In this document: piece by piece, positions 48,001 through 60,000 of the stretch | Layout: each line of letters opens with the position of its first letter | How positions within the stretch are numbered: the stretch's first letter is position 1 | NCBI GenBank assembly: GCA_907165065.1 | Contig: OU015525.1 | Coordinates: 577,754-641,753, forward strand | Reading direction: 5' to 3' | DNA: 64,000 nucleotides | Source of the DNA: Caprimulgus europaeus | Lineage: Eukaryota; Chordata; Aves; Caprimulgiformes; Caprimulgidae | The notes under the pieces: model-generated | Told to the model about the DNA's origin: nothing | Seen by the model: the letters and a program-made list of their open reading frames with translations, nothing else | Database searches by the model: none | Position numbers and translations under genes: made by a program

Positions 48001-51000
48001 CAGTTGAGATGGGATGTGAGGAAGAATTTCTTTGCTGAAAGGGTTCTGAGGCATTGGAAGGGGTTGCCCAGGGCAGTGGTGGAGTCCCCATCCCTGGAGG
48101 TGTTTAAAAGCCATGGAGATGAGGTGCTGAGGGAGATGGGTTAGTGGGGACTGGTCAGTGTTGGGTTCATGGTTGGACTTGATGAGCTTAAAGGGCTTTT
48201 CCAATCCAGGCAATTCTGGGATTCTGTGATGGGGCTTTGAGCAACCTGATCTGGTTGGAGATGTCCTTGTCACTGCAGGGGGGTTGGACTGGATGACCCT
48301 TAAAGGTCCATTCCAGCCCAAACCATTCTGTGATTCTCTGATTCCATGAAAACCAGACCAGCTTTCTCCTCCTAAAGTAATTAAGTGACTGAAAGGATGC
48401 TGAGGAGCAAAGTGACCTACTCCTTCCAGCTCTGGCCAACCCCAGGGCACAGACTCAAACCACCAGTCCAAAAGAAGTCACTCAAAGCAGCTCTTCCTCC
48501 AGAACACTCTGAAAAAGCACATTAGTGGATATGAGGCATGGAGAACAGGACAACAAGAGGCAACTGGTGAGAACCTGCTGCCAAAAGCTGGTGCCTCCAT
48601 AACTGGGAAGATGCCTCCATGTGCTGTCCAGCACCAGAGAAAAGATCCTGCAGGGAAAGGGGTAAAATCCTGTCCCAGAGCTTGTACACAAACCTGTGAG
48701 ACAGCAGCTGAACACCACAAACCAGGGCTGAGAGACACCAGTTGGGTTGAGTTATTTTAACATCAGTGTGTCAGCCTCTGGTGGTAATTAATATCACATT
48801 TAGATCACTGCACTGAAAAATGAGAACTCCACAGGTCTTTAACCTATGGTTTGGAATGACCAATAAAACCCACTTCAGATGATCTCAAGCAGTGACTAAG
48901 CTCATAAAAAGCAGCAGCGTAGATAAAACACACAGATCCCACATTACACTCAGCATTATAAGCCATCAAAGCAATTTTAAGATCAAGCTGATGTTTGACT
49001 CTGAGCCAATCCAGGTCCCTCAGGACCAGACTGACATGTGGAGACCATGGTGGGAGAATTAGTGTTTTGGCCCCAATCTCCCAACAGCTGGAGCCTGCTC
49101 AACCTTTGCACAGGAAGGCCATAAAACAACACATTACAATTGTCCAATTTAGAGGTCATAAAAGCATGGACCACAGTCTCAGCACAAGGCTGGGAGAGGC
49201 AGAGTTCAGCCAACAAACCTCAAGCAGTGAGCACAAAAATGAAGATGTTTGAAATGAGGGATCCATGGAAGCCCCTGCAGATGTAGAAGCCCAGCCCTTC
49301 CTCCAGCAGCGGAGCAGCCTCACCACACGCAGCCGTCCTCCTCCTGCCTGGCCTTTGGGAAATAATGGAATGATGCACATCAAGTCTCCTTTCCATAAAA
49401 TCAGGCTTTGTGGTAACCAAGTTCCAGGAACCTCATTTCCCTTCCACCTCACAAGTCCTTGCCACCTCCTTTTTGCAGTGGCAGATGCTCCAGCTGACGA
49501 TGCTGACACCGGTGTGGAGGGAAACCCTCCTTTTGTTACTAGTGACACCAAAAAGAGCAGCAGATTGGGTGACTTCTCACCATCAGCTTCATCTCCTGGC
49601 TCCAAGCAAGGCTGGGGATCATTTGTGGAAGCAGATGGTCCTTCCTTCGTGCACAACACAGGAATGGGGGCTCTGGTGGGGCTGGAGTCAGAGGTCATTG
49701 TTTCCTTTGATGACCGCAGCCCACGAGGAAACGGGACGATGGAAACCCCGTTACCAGAACAGAGCTGCTGGAGAAGACCACTTCAAGCACAAGCGTCCTC
49801 AAAATGCTCCTGAGCTCCTGCAATCCCAGCCTTGAGCACAGGGAGCTTCTGCTGTAACCCCCACCCCCGCCACAACCAAGACATTGCTGTGCTTCAGGAT
49901 TTACTGCAGCTCTACAAGAAACCAGTGCCTTGACAGGGATGTCTCATTTCCACATCCAAACTAGGAGAATATAATCACTTAACCCTGCTCGCTGCATTCT
50001 CACTGTCCTGTTCCACTAGGACACAGTTAATGTTCTCCTCAGGAGCCAGAAGAGCTGTGGTTTGGTTTCCATGTGGGATTTGTTAGGAGAAGAACGTTGA
50101 TGATGTGCTGATGTTTTGAGTTGCTGCTGGCAGTCCAAGGCCGTTGCATTTTGCCAGTCTGCAAGTGCAAAGGACTGGGAGGGGGCAGCGCAGTAATTAG
50201 CAAACCCCAAATTGGCACTGGGCTCTGCCAAGGAGATGTTCCATCTCCTGTCCCCATGGGCAGGACATGAACCAGGGCTGAGGGAGAGCTGGGGATTCTC
50301 TCGGGGCTGGCTCGGGCTCTGGCTCTCCCGGGGTTGCGGTTTGGGTTTGGGGACTGTCTGTGCTCCGGGATCGCTGGCTGGGACAGGCTGGGCATCGCTC
50401 GGCGGGTGGGGAGTGACTGCACTGGGCAGCACTCACTTGTACATTCTATTATCATTATTCTTATTCTTATTCTTATTCTTATTCTTATTCTTATTCTTAT
50501 TCTTATTCTTATTCTTATTCTTATTCTTCTTATTATTATTATTATAATATCTGAATTAGTAAATTGTTTTTATCCCAACCCAGCAGTTTTCTCACTTTTC
50601 CCCTTCTAACTCTCTCCCCTATTCCCTGGGGGGGCAGAGTTTGAGAGTGGCTGTGTTTGGCCGCAGCCAAAGGAGCGAAACCACCACACTCCCAGATTTT
50701 GAGAAGGAAACTCAGCCACACAATAAAACCGGAATTTGTTATTTCCAGCCGCGTCCCAGTGAACCGAGAAGCAAAACCCCCCCAAACCTGCGCTGTAATT
50801 AATCCTAATATCGCTTCTTTCAGGAGGAAGCAGCCAGTTAATCCAGGCAGGCCAGCTCGCAGGAGGACACCGACACAGGGGCACACAGCTGCTGTCCAGC
50901 TGCCCGGCCCTACTCGGTGCACAAAGGCAAAGGCTCTTTCTCCGCAGCCAGACAGCCGTGGCTGCTCAGCTGCACCGGGATGAGGCCCCTGAGGACAGGA

Positions 51001-54000
51001 TGCTCCTTCATCTAGTTCTGATTCCAGCAGGCAGACCTGGTTCACAAGAGAATATAGATCACTACTGCCTCCAGAAGACTCTTTGGATAAAGGGGTTTGG
51101 CCACCCTGGCTGCAGACAGCAAAGGCACAGGCACCTTTGTTTGCTGACAGCTGAGTATTCCTTCCTTTTTTGACTCCAAGAAGCAGAGAAAGCATCCCAG
51201 GTGCTCAGAGTGGCAGAAGGAAAGCTTGGAACGGTGACTAAACCACCAGAGGTGCAGAAAGCTGGATGCAAAGCAGGCTTTCCTAGAGATTCACAGAATC
51301 AGAGAGGTTGGAAAAGACCTCTAGGATCATCAAGTCCAAGCATCAAGGTTTTGGGCAGGATGATACATGGGCTGTCCCTGTCCTCTTACCACAGTAATCT
51401 TCCTAATCAGCTTCCTTCCAGCTCCTGAGCAGCTCTGGGCAGGAGCAGGGTCATAAGGAAGAGAATGATTCTGGGAAGCAGGTTTTCACTGGAGAAGAAA
51501 ATCATAAAATCCCAGCATTGCCTGGATTGGAAAAGCCCTTTAAAATCATCGAGTCCAACCATGAACCCAACACTGCCCAGTCCCCACTGACCCCTGTCCC
51601 TCAGCACTGTGTCTACATGACTCTGCAATCCCTCCAGGGATGGGGACTCCACCACTGCCCTGGTGTCCTGGGTTTGCTAGGACAGAGGTAATTTCCTTCT
51701 TATTAGCTAGAAAAGCTGTGGTTTAGTTTCACTATGGGGTTTGTTATGAGAAGAATGTTGATATCAAGCACCAATGTTATTAGCTGCTGCTGGAGCTCAA
51801 GGTCATCGTGTTTGGATAGTTCGTAAGTGCAAAGGACTGTGGGGGGACAAGAAGGACCTGGAGGTGCTGGAGCATGTCCAGAGAAGGGACCGGAGCTGGG
51901 GAAGGGTCTGGAGCACAAGTGTGCTGAGTTCAGGCTGAGGGAACTGGGGGTGCTGAGCCTGGAGAGAAGGAGGCTGAGGGGAGACCTTCTGGCTCTGTCC
52001 AAGTCCCTGCAAGGAGGGTGGAGAGAGGTGGGGGTGGGTCTGTTCCACCAAGGACCAAGGGACAGGACAAGAGGAAATGGGCTCCAGTTGTGGCCAGGGC
52101 AGTTGAGATGGGATGTGAGGAAGAATTTCTTTGCTGAAAGGGTTCTGAGGCATTGGCAGGGGTTGCCCAGGGCAGTGGTGGAGTCCCCAGCCCTGGAGGG
52201 ATTGAAGAGTGGTGCAGACACAGTGCTGAGGGACAGGGGTCAGTGGGGACTGGTCAGTGCTGGGTTCATGGTTGGACTCCATGATCTCAAAGGGCTTTTC
52301 CAATCCAGGCAGTTCTGGGACTCTAACACGTTACCTCCTATCGCTGCCCCAACCAGCAGGGCTTGCTGGGACAAAGCCAATGTGTCTCTGGATCACCTTG
52401 GATCACTCCTGGTTGCTATTCAGAGGTAAAGGTCATGTCTGCCTGTAAACTGACTTGTGCAGAGAAAACAGAGAGTTAACACTTGGTTCTCACATCAAGA
52501 GCACAGGAACCTGCAGTGGAAGCTCAAAAAGCAGGATGGAAATTCCCGTTCCGGCTTAGGAGACCACGTCCCCCCCTGCTCCCCAACACCTCGCACCGCT
52601 TGGCCAGGCTGCACAAATGGGACACAAGATATTACAGACTCATAAAGCATGGTGTGAACCACAGAAAATACCTGGCCAGCAGTTTCACAGGAGATCATCT
52701 TACAGATTTCACCTCTTTGCTATACAGCCAGGGCCTCATTTTTTCCAGGCCAGGATGGAGACGCAGAACAGATCTGGAGAACAAAACAGTCGCGTCCTCG
52801 GAGCTAGTGAGGAAAGGTGAAGAGAGAAGCAGGGCTGCAAAGTTTTGCCTAATTCTAAGTCTAGGACTAAAAACTCTGCAGTTACTCATCTCCCAGATGA
52901 TTTTAAGCAGCTTTTAACCAGAGCATCCTACACCCGGAAGGTGGGAGGGCTTCTGTTAATGAGGCTTTTCCGAGCACGGTGACTGAACTCGGATATCACC
53001 TCGTTGGCTTCGTTATGTCCTAGCTCAGCTTTTCTCTCACCTAACCCTGATGGATTCAATCTTTTCAACAAATGTTCTAATGCAGACTCAATCCCCTCAG
53101 GTCAGTGTCAAATGATAATATATATGTTGCTTTTGGAACCCTGAAACCATAAAGTGAGCTACACGGGTCAAGATGATTTGCTGTGATTTACTGGGGGTTT
53201 GCATACGGTAAACTAATTCTGGTGGGGAGGAATTAGACTGCGAAGGGCCAAGTCCTTGTGCCTGTTCAGATTTATTTTTGTCAAGAGAAATTTTAACTTT
53301 TAAATTCTGTTAGCGACTGGGGCCTTGTAAAAGCGGCGGGGCCTTGTAAACAGAGTCTGCGCAGGAGGAAGTGCTCTCACGACGTCCCAGGGCTGAGCTT
53401 CACAGGCTGAGCCAGAGAGAACACAATCCCTGCAGGAGCCGTGGAGAAAACCCATCAAAACAGGTGCAGACACCGGGGCCAGCTCGCTGCTTTCACCAAT
53501 CTGTTTGAAATTACACTGAGGGATACACTCAGGCTCCCAGGGGACTCGAGCAGAGCCCATGAATCACTGGGAAGTGACAACCTCCCCCTCTCACCTTCCT
53601 GCCCCGAGCTCTGCACAAGGGCAGCAGCACTGGGGGAAGCTGTGGGCAGAGGAGCACCCGGAGCGGCCGTACAAACCTCCTCTGTCCCTGCAGAAGAACT
53701 GGTTGGGACAAATATGGCCAAATTAAGAGACAATGGCTCCATTCAGAGCACTGGTTGGGTTTCTCCACCTGCCTTTCTGCAGCCAGTGCTCAGGCTTGGT
53801 TTGTTACGCTTGGAATGTTAATAATGGCATCCTGGCCTGGATCAGCACCAGCGTGGCCAGTGGGACCAGGGAAGTTCTCTTCCCCCTGCACTGGGCACTG
53901 GTGAGGCCACAGCTCAAGTGCTGGGTTCAGTGTTGGGCCCCTGAGTCCAAGCAGGACCTGGAGGTGCTGGAGCGTGTCCAGAGAAGGGAACGGAGCTGGG

Positions 54001-57000
54001 GAAGGGTCTGGAGCACAAGTGTGCTGAGTTCAGGCTGAGGGAACTGGGGGTGCTGAGCCTGGAGAAAAGGAGGCTGAGGGGAGACCTTCTGGCTCTGTCC
54101 AAGTCCCTGCAAGGAGGGTGCAGAGAGGTGGGGGTGGGTCTGTTCCAGCAAGGACCAAGGGACAGGACAAGAGGAAATGGGCTCCAGTTGTGCCCAGGGC
54201 AGTTGAGATGGGATGTGAGGAAGAATTTCTTTGCTGAAAGGGTTCTGAGGCATTGGAAGGGGTTGCCCAGGGCAGGGGTGGAGTCCCCATCCCTGGAGGG
54301 ATTGAAGAGTCGTGTAGACACAGTGCTGAGGGACAGGGGTCAGTGGGGACTGGGCAGTGTTGGGTTCATGGTGGGACTCAATGAGCTTCAAGGGCTTTTC
54401 CAACCCAGGCAGTGCTGGGATGCTGTGATTACTGCAGTGCTTTCCCAGGGCAATGCCACAGCAGCACAGAACTCTGTTATCTACCATCCTATTCCTGCAG
54501 CAGACACACACAGACAACAACAAGTCCAAGTGCTGTCTCCCTGAGTTGTTTACAGCCTGAAAAGACAAGCTAAGGTCCAGCTAAAACACTCTTCTGACAG
54601 AGCCACAGGCAGGCCACGAGATGAGGAATTACAGAAAGACACCAATAGACCCAGAGCTGGGAAAATAACTTTATATTCAGTTAAATGTTGCTCCAGACCT
54701 GCCAGCTAACGCAGCACCACCAGAGTCAGCTTTAATTGCAATTATCAGGTTAAAATCTCAACAGTTCCAAGTTAAAAAGCCCAGAAGAAAACATTTGGCT
54801 CAGATGAATCACTGCTTCAGAAGCTAAGAAAGCAGAACAGAAGCCAAAAGCAACTGCAGAACTTCTAGGTCAGGAACCTGCTCAAAACTGAGTGTAATTA
54901 ATAACCAGTCCTTGTTTGAAGACATCTCTGGAAGGCAACGGCCTCCCAGCCGAAGGGATGGAGCTGGAACCCCGCTGGAGCTGGGGTTCCTCTTCTTTCT
55001 CCCAGATGGTTTCTGATGGCTTTTCAATTTTAAAATACTAAGAGATAAAAGCAACCAGAAAACAGAAAAGATACTAACAGTCACTCTTTTAACACAAAAC
55101 TTCTCTTGTGAGGCTGTTTCTCATACCAGCTATGGGCAAATTACCTATTTAATTCATTTGTGGGCACGGTGGTGTTGGGTTGATGGTTGGACTTGATGAT
55201 CTCAGAGGTCTTCTCCAACCTTAATGATTTGATGAGTCTATGCAGTACCCTTTAATATTCAGATTACTACAGTCAACCTGTTAATAACTGTTCAAGCAAA
55301 GCCTCTGCACTGGTAAGGAGCTGCTGATGGTGCTGCAGGGTCACAAGCAATCCCCAAATACCGGCACAACGGAGCTAGGGAAGATGTTAATTAACCAATG
55401 CTTAACCTGGACTGTAATTATGTTGACCCTGGAGAGAAAGAGAGTGAGGGTTGTACAATGTACAGCCCTTGGTGTCCTGGCTCTGACAAGGCTTGCAGCA
55501 GTAGCTGCTCACCTCTGGTCTTGGCTTTTGGATAAACCCAGTGTCCAAGCCGCAGACTCACTCGGCCGCGGCGACTCTCAACGTGCCAGGCTGCACGGTG
55601 GCACTGCCAAAGAATCACTTCTGCACTGGACTCACACAAGATACCATGACTGAGAGAAAAGGAAAATGAAAGGGATGTGTCAGAATAAGCTGCTGGAAGT
55701 AGAGTGAAAAAGCAAAACCAAAATACTTCTTTAATGTGCACAGAAGTGCCTGAAGGGGTTGTCTTCATATGCTCCAATAAACTTCACTTCATGATAAACA
55801 GGGAAAAAAAAAACAAATCAGCAAAAGAAGTCATTTTCAGATGGTTAACTATCTGAAAAAGCAGCTGAGAAGACCAGAGGAGCATAACCAAGCACTGTGA
55901 GGCACTTTCAACCTCGACTCCAGATCCCCCTTGAGCTACCAGGAGCGGAACAAAGCTCTGCAGCAGCACCGGTGCCAGGACGAAAGGCGACTCCGTGTTT
56001 CTTTAGCAAGAGGCAGGGGAGCCCCAGGCTTTATGTTTGCCAGAAGGAGAAGATTTGCTCTTTTTGCACATCTTTCTCTGTGAGGTAACTAGAAGGACAA
56101 AGAAATTGTGATGCAATGCAACCCTTAAGTCCAAAAGCCAGAAAGGCAGAAGGACACAAAGAGCATGAAAACCTCCCCCAAAGCTACGGCCGTTTCTGAC
56201 ACTTGTTTCACCTGTAGCTTCCTTGCCTGTTTTATTTGTTAAATAAAGAATCCCCAGAGGCCCATAAAACACCTGGAAGAAGACAAGGGACTTCTGTTTT
56301 CTGGAAGAAGCAAAAAAAACCACCCTAAAACTAACAAAAACCCTCCAAATACATCAAACTAAGAGCACAGAAGCATCGATCAACCCAACTAGAGGCGAGA
56401 TGTCCCCGCGCTCCAGGGCGGCGACGTCCTCGCTCACAAGACCTCTGTCCCTTGGAAGCATCACCCAGCTCTGCTGAAGGAGCTGCTGACAAGGAAGAAT
56501 AAATATTTTCCTCTCCACAGCTCAGTTTCTCTCCTTTCCATCATTTGCTGCCAGCGTTGGAGCCCGACAGCAATGTCCAGCCACGCGTTGTTAGATGACA
56601 GCGGAGAGGTGCTCGGTTGTGCTCCTCAGGCTGAATATTTGAGCTAAGCTGAACTGAGATGAGAAGATTTGAGAAGGTCTGCTCACAGCTGTGCAATAAA
56701 AAGCCATTTACAGTGAGCATTACATTGGCTGTGCCAAAGTTGATCTCCAACTCAAACCAGTAAAACAGCCCAGCACAGCTTTCCCCCTACTGGCTTCAGC
56801 CCGGATGCATTTTCAATGTGCTCCCCAGATCTTGCTCTGACAGAACACAAGCTGTGACCATAAACCTTCTTTTTTTTTAATGCCAACAAAGCAGTTTAAT
56901 AGAAATGACACCTGGTGAGTTCAGCTCAAGTGAATCCCCTTCCCTCAATTCCAAATACACCTTCAGACAGAAACAAAAGTCACTGAGAATGGAGTGGTTC

Positions 57001-60000
57001 AGGCACTAAGGAACAGCTTTGTGCTTCTGGCATCCTCGTGCCTTTGGAGATGACTTTTTGACCTGCTGGAGAGGAGCTCTGAGGAAAAGGACCTGGGTGT
57101 CCATGGACAGCAGGGTGGCCATGAGCCAGCAGTGTGTCCTTGTGGCCAAGAAGACCAATGATCTCCTGGGGTCATTCAGAAGAGCGTGGCCAGCAGGTCC
57201 AGGGAGGTTCTCCTCCCTCTCTACTCTGCCCCAGTGAGGCCACATCTGCAGTGCTGTGTCCAGTTCTGGGCTCCCCAGTTCCAGAGAGACCAGGAGCTAC
57301 TGGAGAGAGTCCAGGGGAGGGTGTGGAGATGAGGAGGGGCTGGAGCATCTCTCTGCTGAGGAAAGGCTGAGAGAGCTGGGTCTGTTCAGCCTGGAGAAGA
57401 GCAGCCTGAGAGGGGATCTCATCGATGCTGATCAATACCTCAAGGGTGGGTGTCGAGAGGATGGGCCAGACTCTTCCCAGTGATGCCCAGCAACAGTACA
57501 AGGGACAACAGGCACAAACTGGGACACAAAAGTTCTACCTGAAGATGAGGAGAAACTTCTTGACTTGGAGGGTGCCAGAGCCCTGGGCCAGGCTGCCCAG
57601 AGAGGGTGTGGAGTCTCCATCTCTGGAGATGTTCAAACCCACCTGGACACTTTCCTGTGCAACCTGGTGTAGGGACCCTGCTTTGGCAGGGGGGTTGGAC
57701 TGGATGATCTCCAGAGGTCCCTTCCCACCCCACCAGTCTGTGATAACCAGAGGTTCTTGATCTGCATTAGCAGCTGATGTAGCAGCAGGTGTGTCTGGAA
57801 GTTCTGCACCGTGACTGAAGTCTCTTCCATCTTGTGCAGACACAAATGGTTCCTTTATTGAGCCATTAAATGGGTTTCAAACCTCCAGGCTGGAAGATTT
57901 GAAGCCGTTGATTCCCAGAGAATTTGCAGCAGAGACCTCTGTGCACTTGGTGGTGTGGTTGAGGCAGAAATCCAAAGGGATTCTGGCTGCTTCAGTGAGA
58001 AGTGACAGCACAACAGGCACGAGCTGAAGGTCTCAATCCACATGGTTTCACCTAGGAAATGACTGTAGCTGAGCAGGTGCTGGAGAAGGTTGGCTCTTGG
58101 CATTGCTGTGGTGAAGGGGAAGGAGAAGAACCTGGAATAACCCCACTGTAAAGATGCAACATGATGTAAAGCAGCAGGCCCTCAAGAACTTGTAAAAACT
58201 GGTCGAGAAAACAAGTGACAATGATGTGACAATCAGACCCAGCTGATGGTTTGAAGCACATCACAGACCCAGAACTAACCTGAAGTCAATTGGATGTGTT
58301 GTTATTATTTGAGAGCAAGAAGAGAATTTTTAACTGCAAATTCCTGAGCAAAGGAAGACCTGAAGAAATGGCTTGAAATCCTGTCCTGGGGAGAAGGAAC
58401 AGCCATGCAAGCAGAGGGATCCAGCACTGATAATGGGAGATGGGAAAAACTGAAGATCATGAAAGGCAGACCCAAAAGCTGTGTTTATTGGGAGGGATGG
58501 AAACCTGCAGCAGACCAAAATAACCAGTTACTAATGGCTGTGAAGGATGGAGATGCAGCCAGGAGAGTGGTGTCTATTCAGCCCACAAGAGGTTATGATG
58601 CTGTCACAAGCTGTGGAGAGCTCACAGCTGGATGTCCCAACCCTGAGCCTGTTCAGCACCTGCTTGGGGTGAGACCTCCAGGCAGCTCAGCCTGGCACGG
58701 CTCAGGAGTGGTGGTCCCAGCAACCCCCCTGCTCCTGTGCCCCCAGACCTGCTACTGAACCTGCCCCACTCACTGCTCCCCCAGCTCCTTCTGTTGGGTG
58801 TTTGTTTCTCTGTCTGACCTGGACACACTGGAGAGTTGGGTGGGGAGGAACCTGATGAGGTTCAACAAGAGCAAGTGCAGAGTCCTTCACCTGGGGAGGA
58901 ACAACCCCAGGGACCAGGACAGATTAGGGGCTGATCTGCTGGAAAGGAGCTCTGAGGAAAAGGACCTGGGTGTGCTGGTGGGCAGCAGGGTGGCCATGAG
59001 CCAGCAGTGTGTCCTTGTGGCCAGGAAGGCCACCAGTCTCCTGGGGGGCTTTAAACAGAGCGTGGGCAGCAGGTCCAGGGAGGTTCTCCTCCCCCTCTGC
59101 TCTGCCCTGGTGAGGCCACATCTGCAGTGCTGTGTCCAGTTCTGGGCTCCCCAGTTCCAGAGGGACAGGGATCTTCTGGAGAGAGTCCAGGGGAGGCCAC
59201 AAAGATGCTGAGGGGCCTGGAGCATCTCCTGTGTGAGGAGAGGCTGAGAGAGCTGGGACTGTTCAGCCTGGAGAAGAGCAGCCTGAGAGGGGATCTGATC
59301 AATGTCTGTCAATAGCTGAAGGGTGGGGGCCAAGTGGATGGGGTTGGGATCTTCTGGGTGGTGCCCAGTGCCAGGACAAGGGGCAATGGGCACAAACTGG
59401 GACACCAGAAGATCCAGAGAAACTGAAGGAGAAACTTCTTCCCTGTGAGGGTGCCGGAGCCCTGGGCCAGGCTGCCCAGAGAGGGTGTGGAGTCTCCATC
59501 TCTGGAGATGTTCAAACCCACCTGGACACTTTCCTGTGCAAGCTGGTGTAGGGACCCTGCTCTGGCAGGGGGGTTGGGCTGGATGATCTCCTGAGGTCCC
59601 TTCCCACCCCACCAGTCTGGGATCCTGTCGTGCTGGCAGTCAAAGCAGCTTTTGCAGCAGAGTGCCAGAGCCCAGGCGCTGGATGGAGCAGGAACTTTGG
59701 GGAGCTGCTCTGCTGGCACCGCACTTCTGCCAGGCATCAGCCTCCAAACGAGGAGCTGCTATTGGGCAGTTGCACAACTCTCATAGTTCACCCAAATCCT
59801 TTAATTTTGAGCCTATTTACCTGAGGAGCTATCAAAAAAAAGTGCAAACCACATTTTTTATTAATTGGTCAAGAACTCTCCCTGAAAGGAGCAGGGAAGC
59901 TCTGCTGCTCTGAGGGGTGGGCAGCTCTCTGCCATGAGTAGAGCCCCAAGTGCTGCTGTAGGCACTCCACCTAGTGGTTTACAGACCATTTATAATTAAT

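Noticed and set aside
49265..49835. Overlapping plus-strand frames of 182 and 141 codons in the large HSF1 intron.
   Set aside because: Three frames on two strands are open over the same DNA. No recognisable domain, promoter or poly(A) context.
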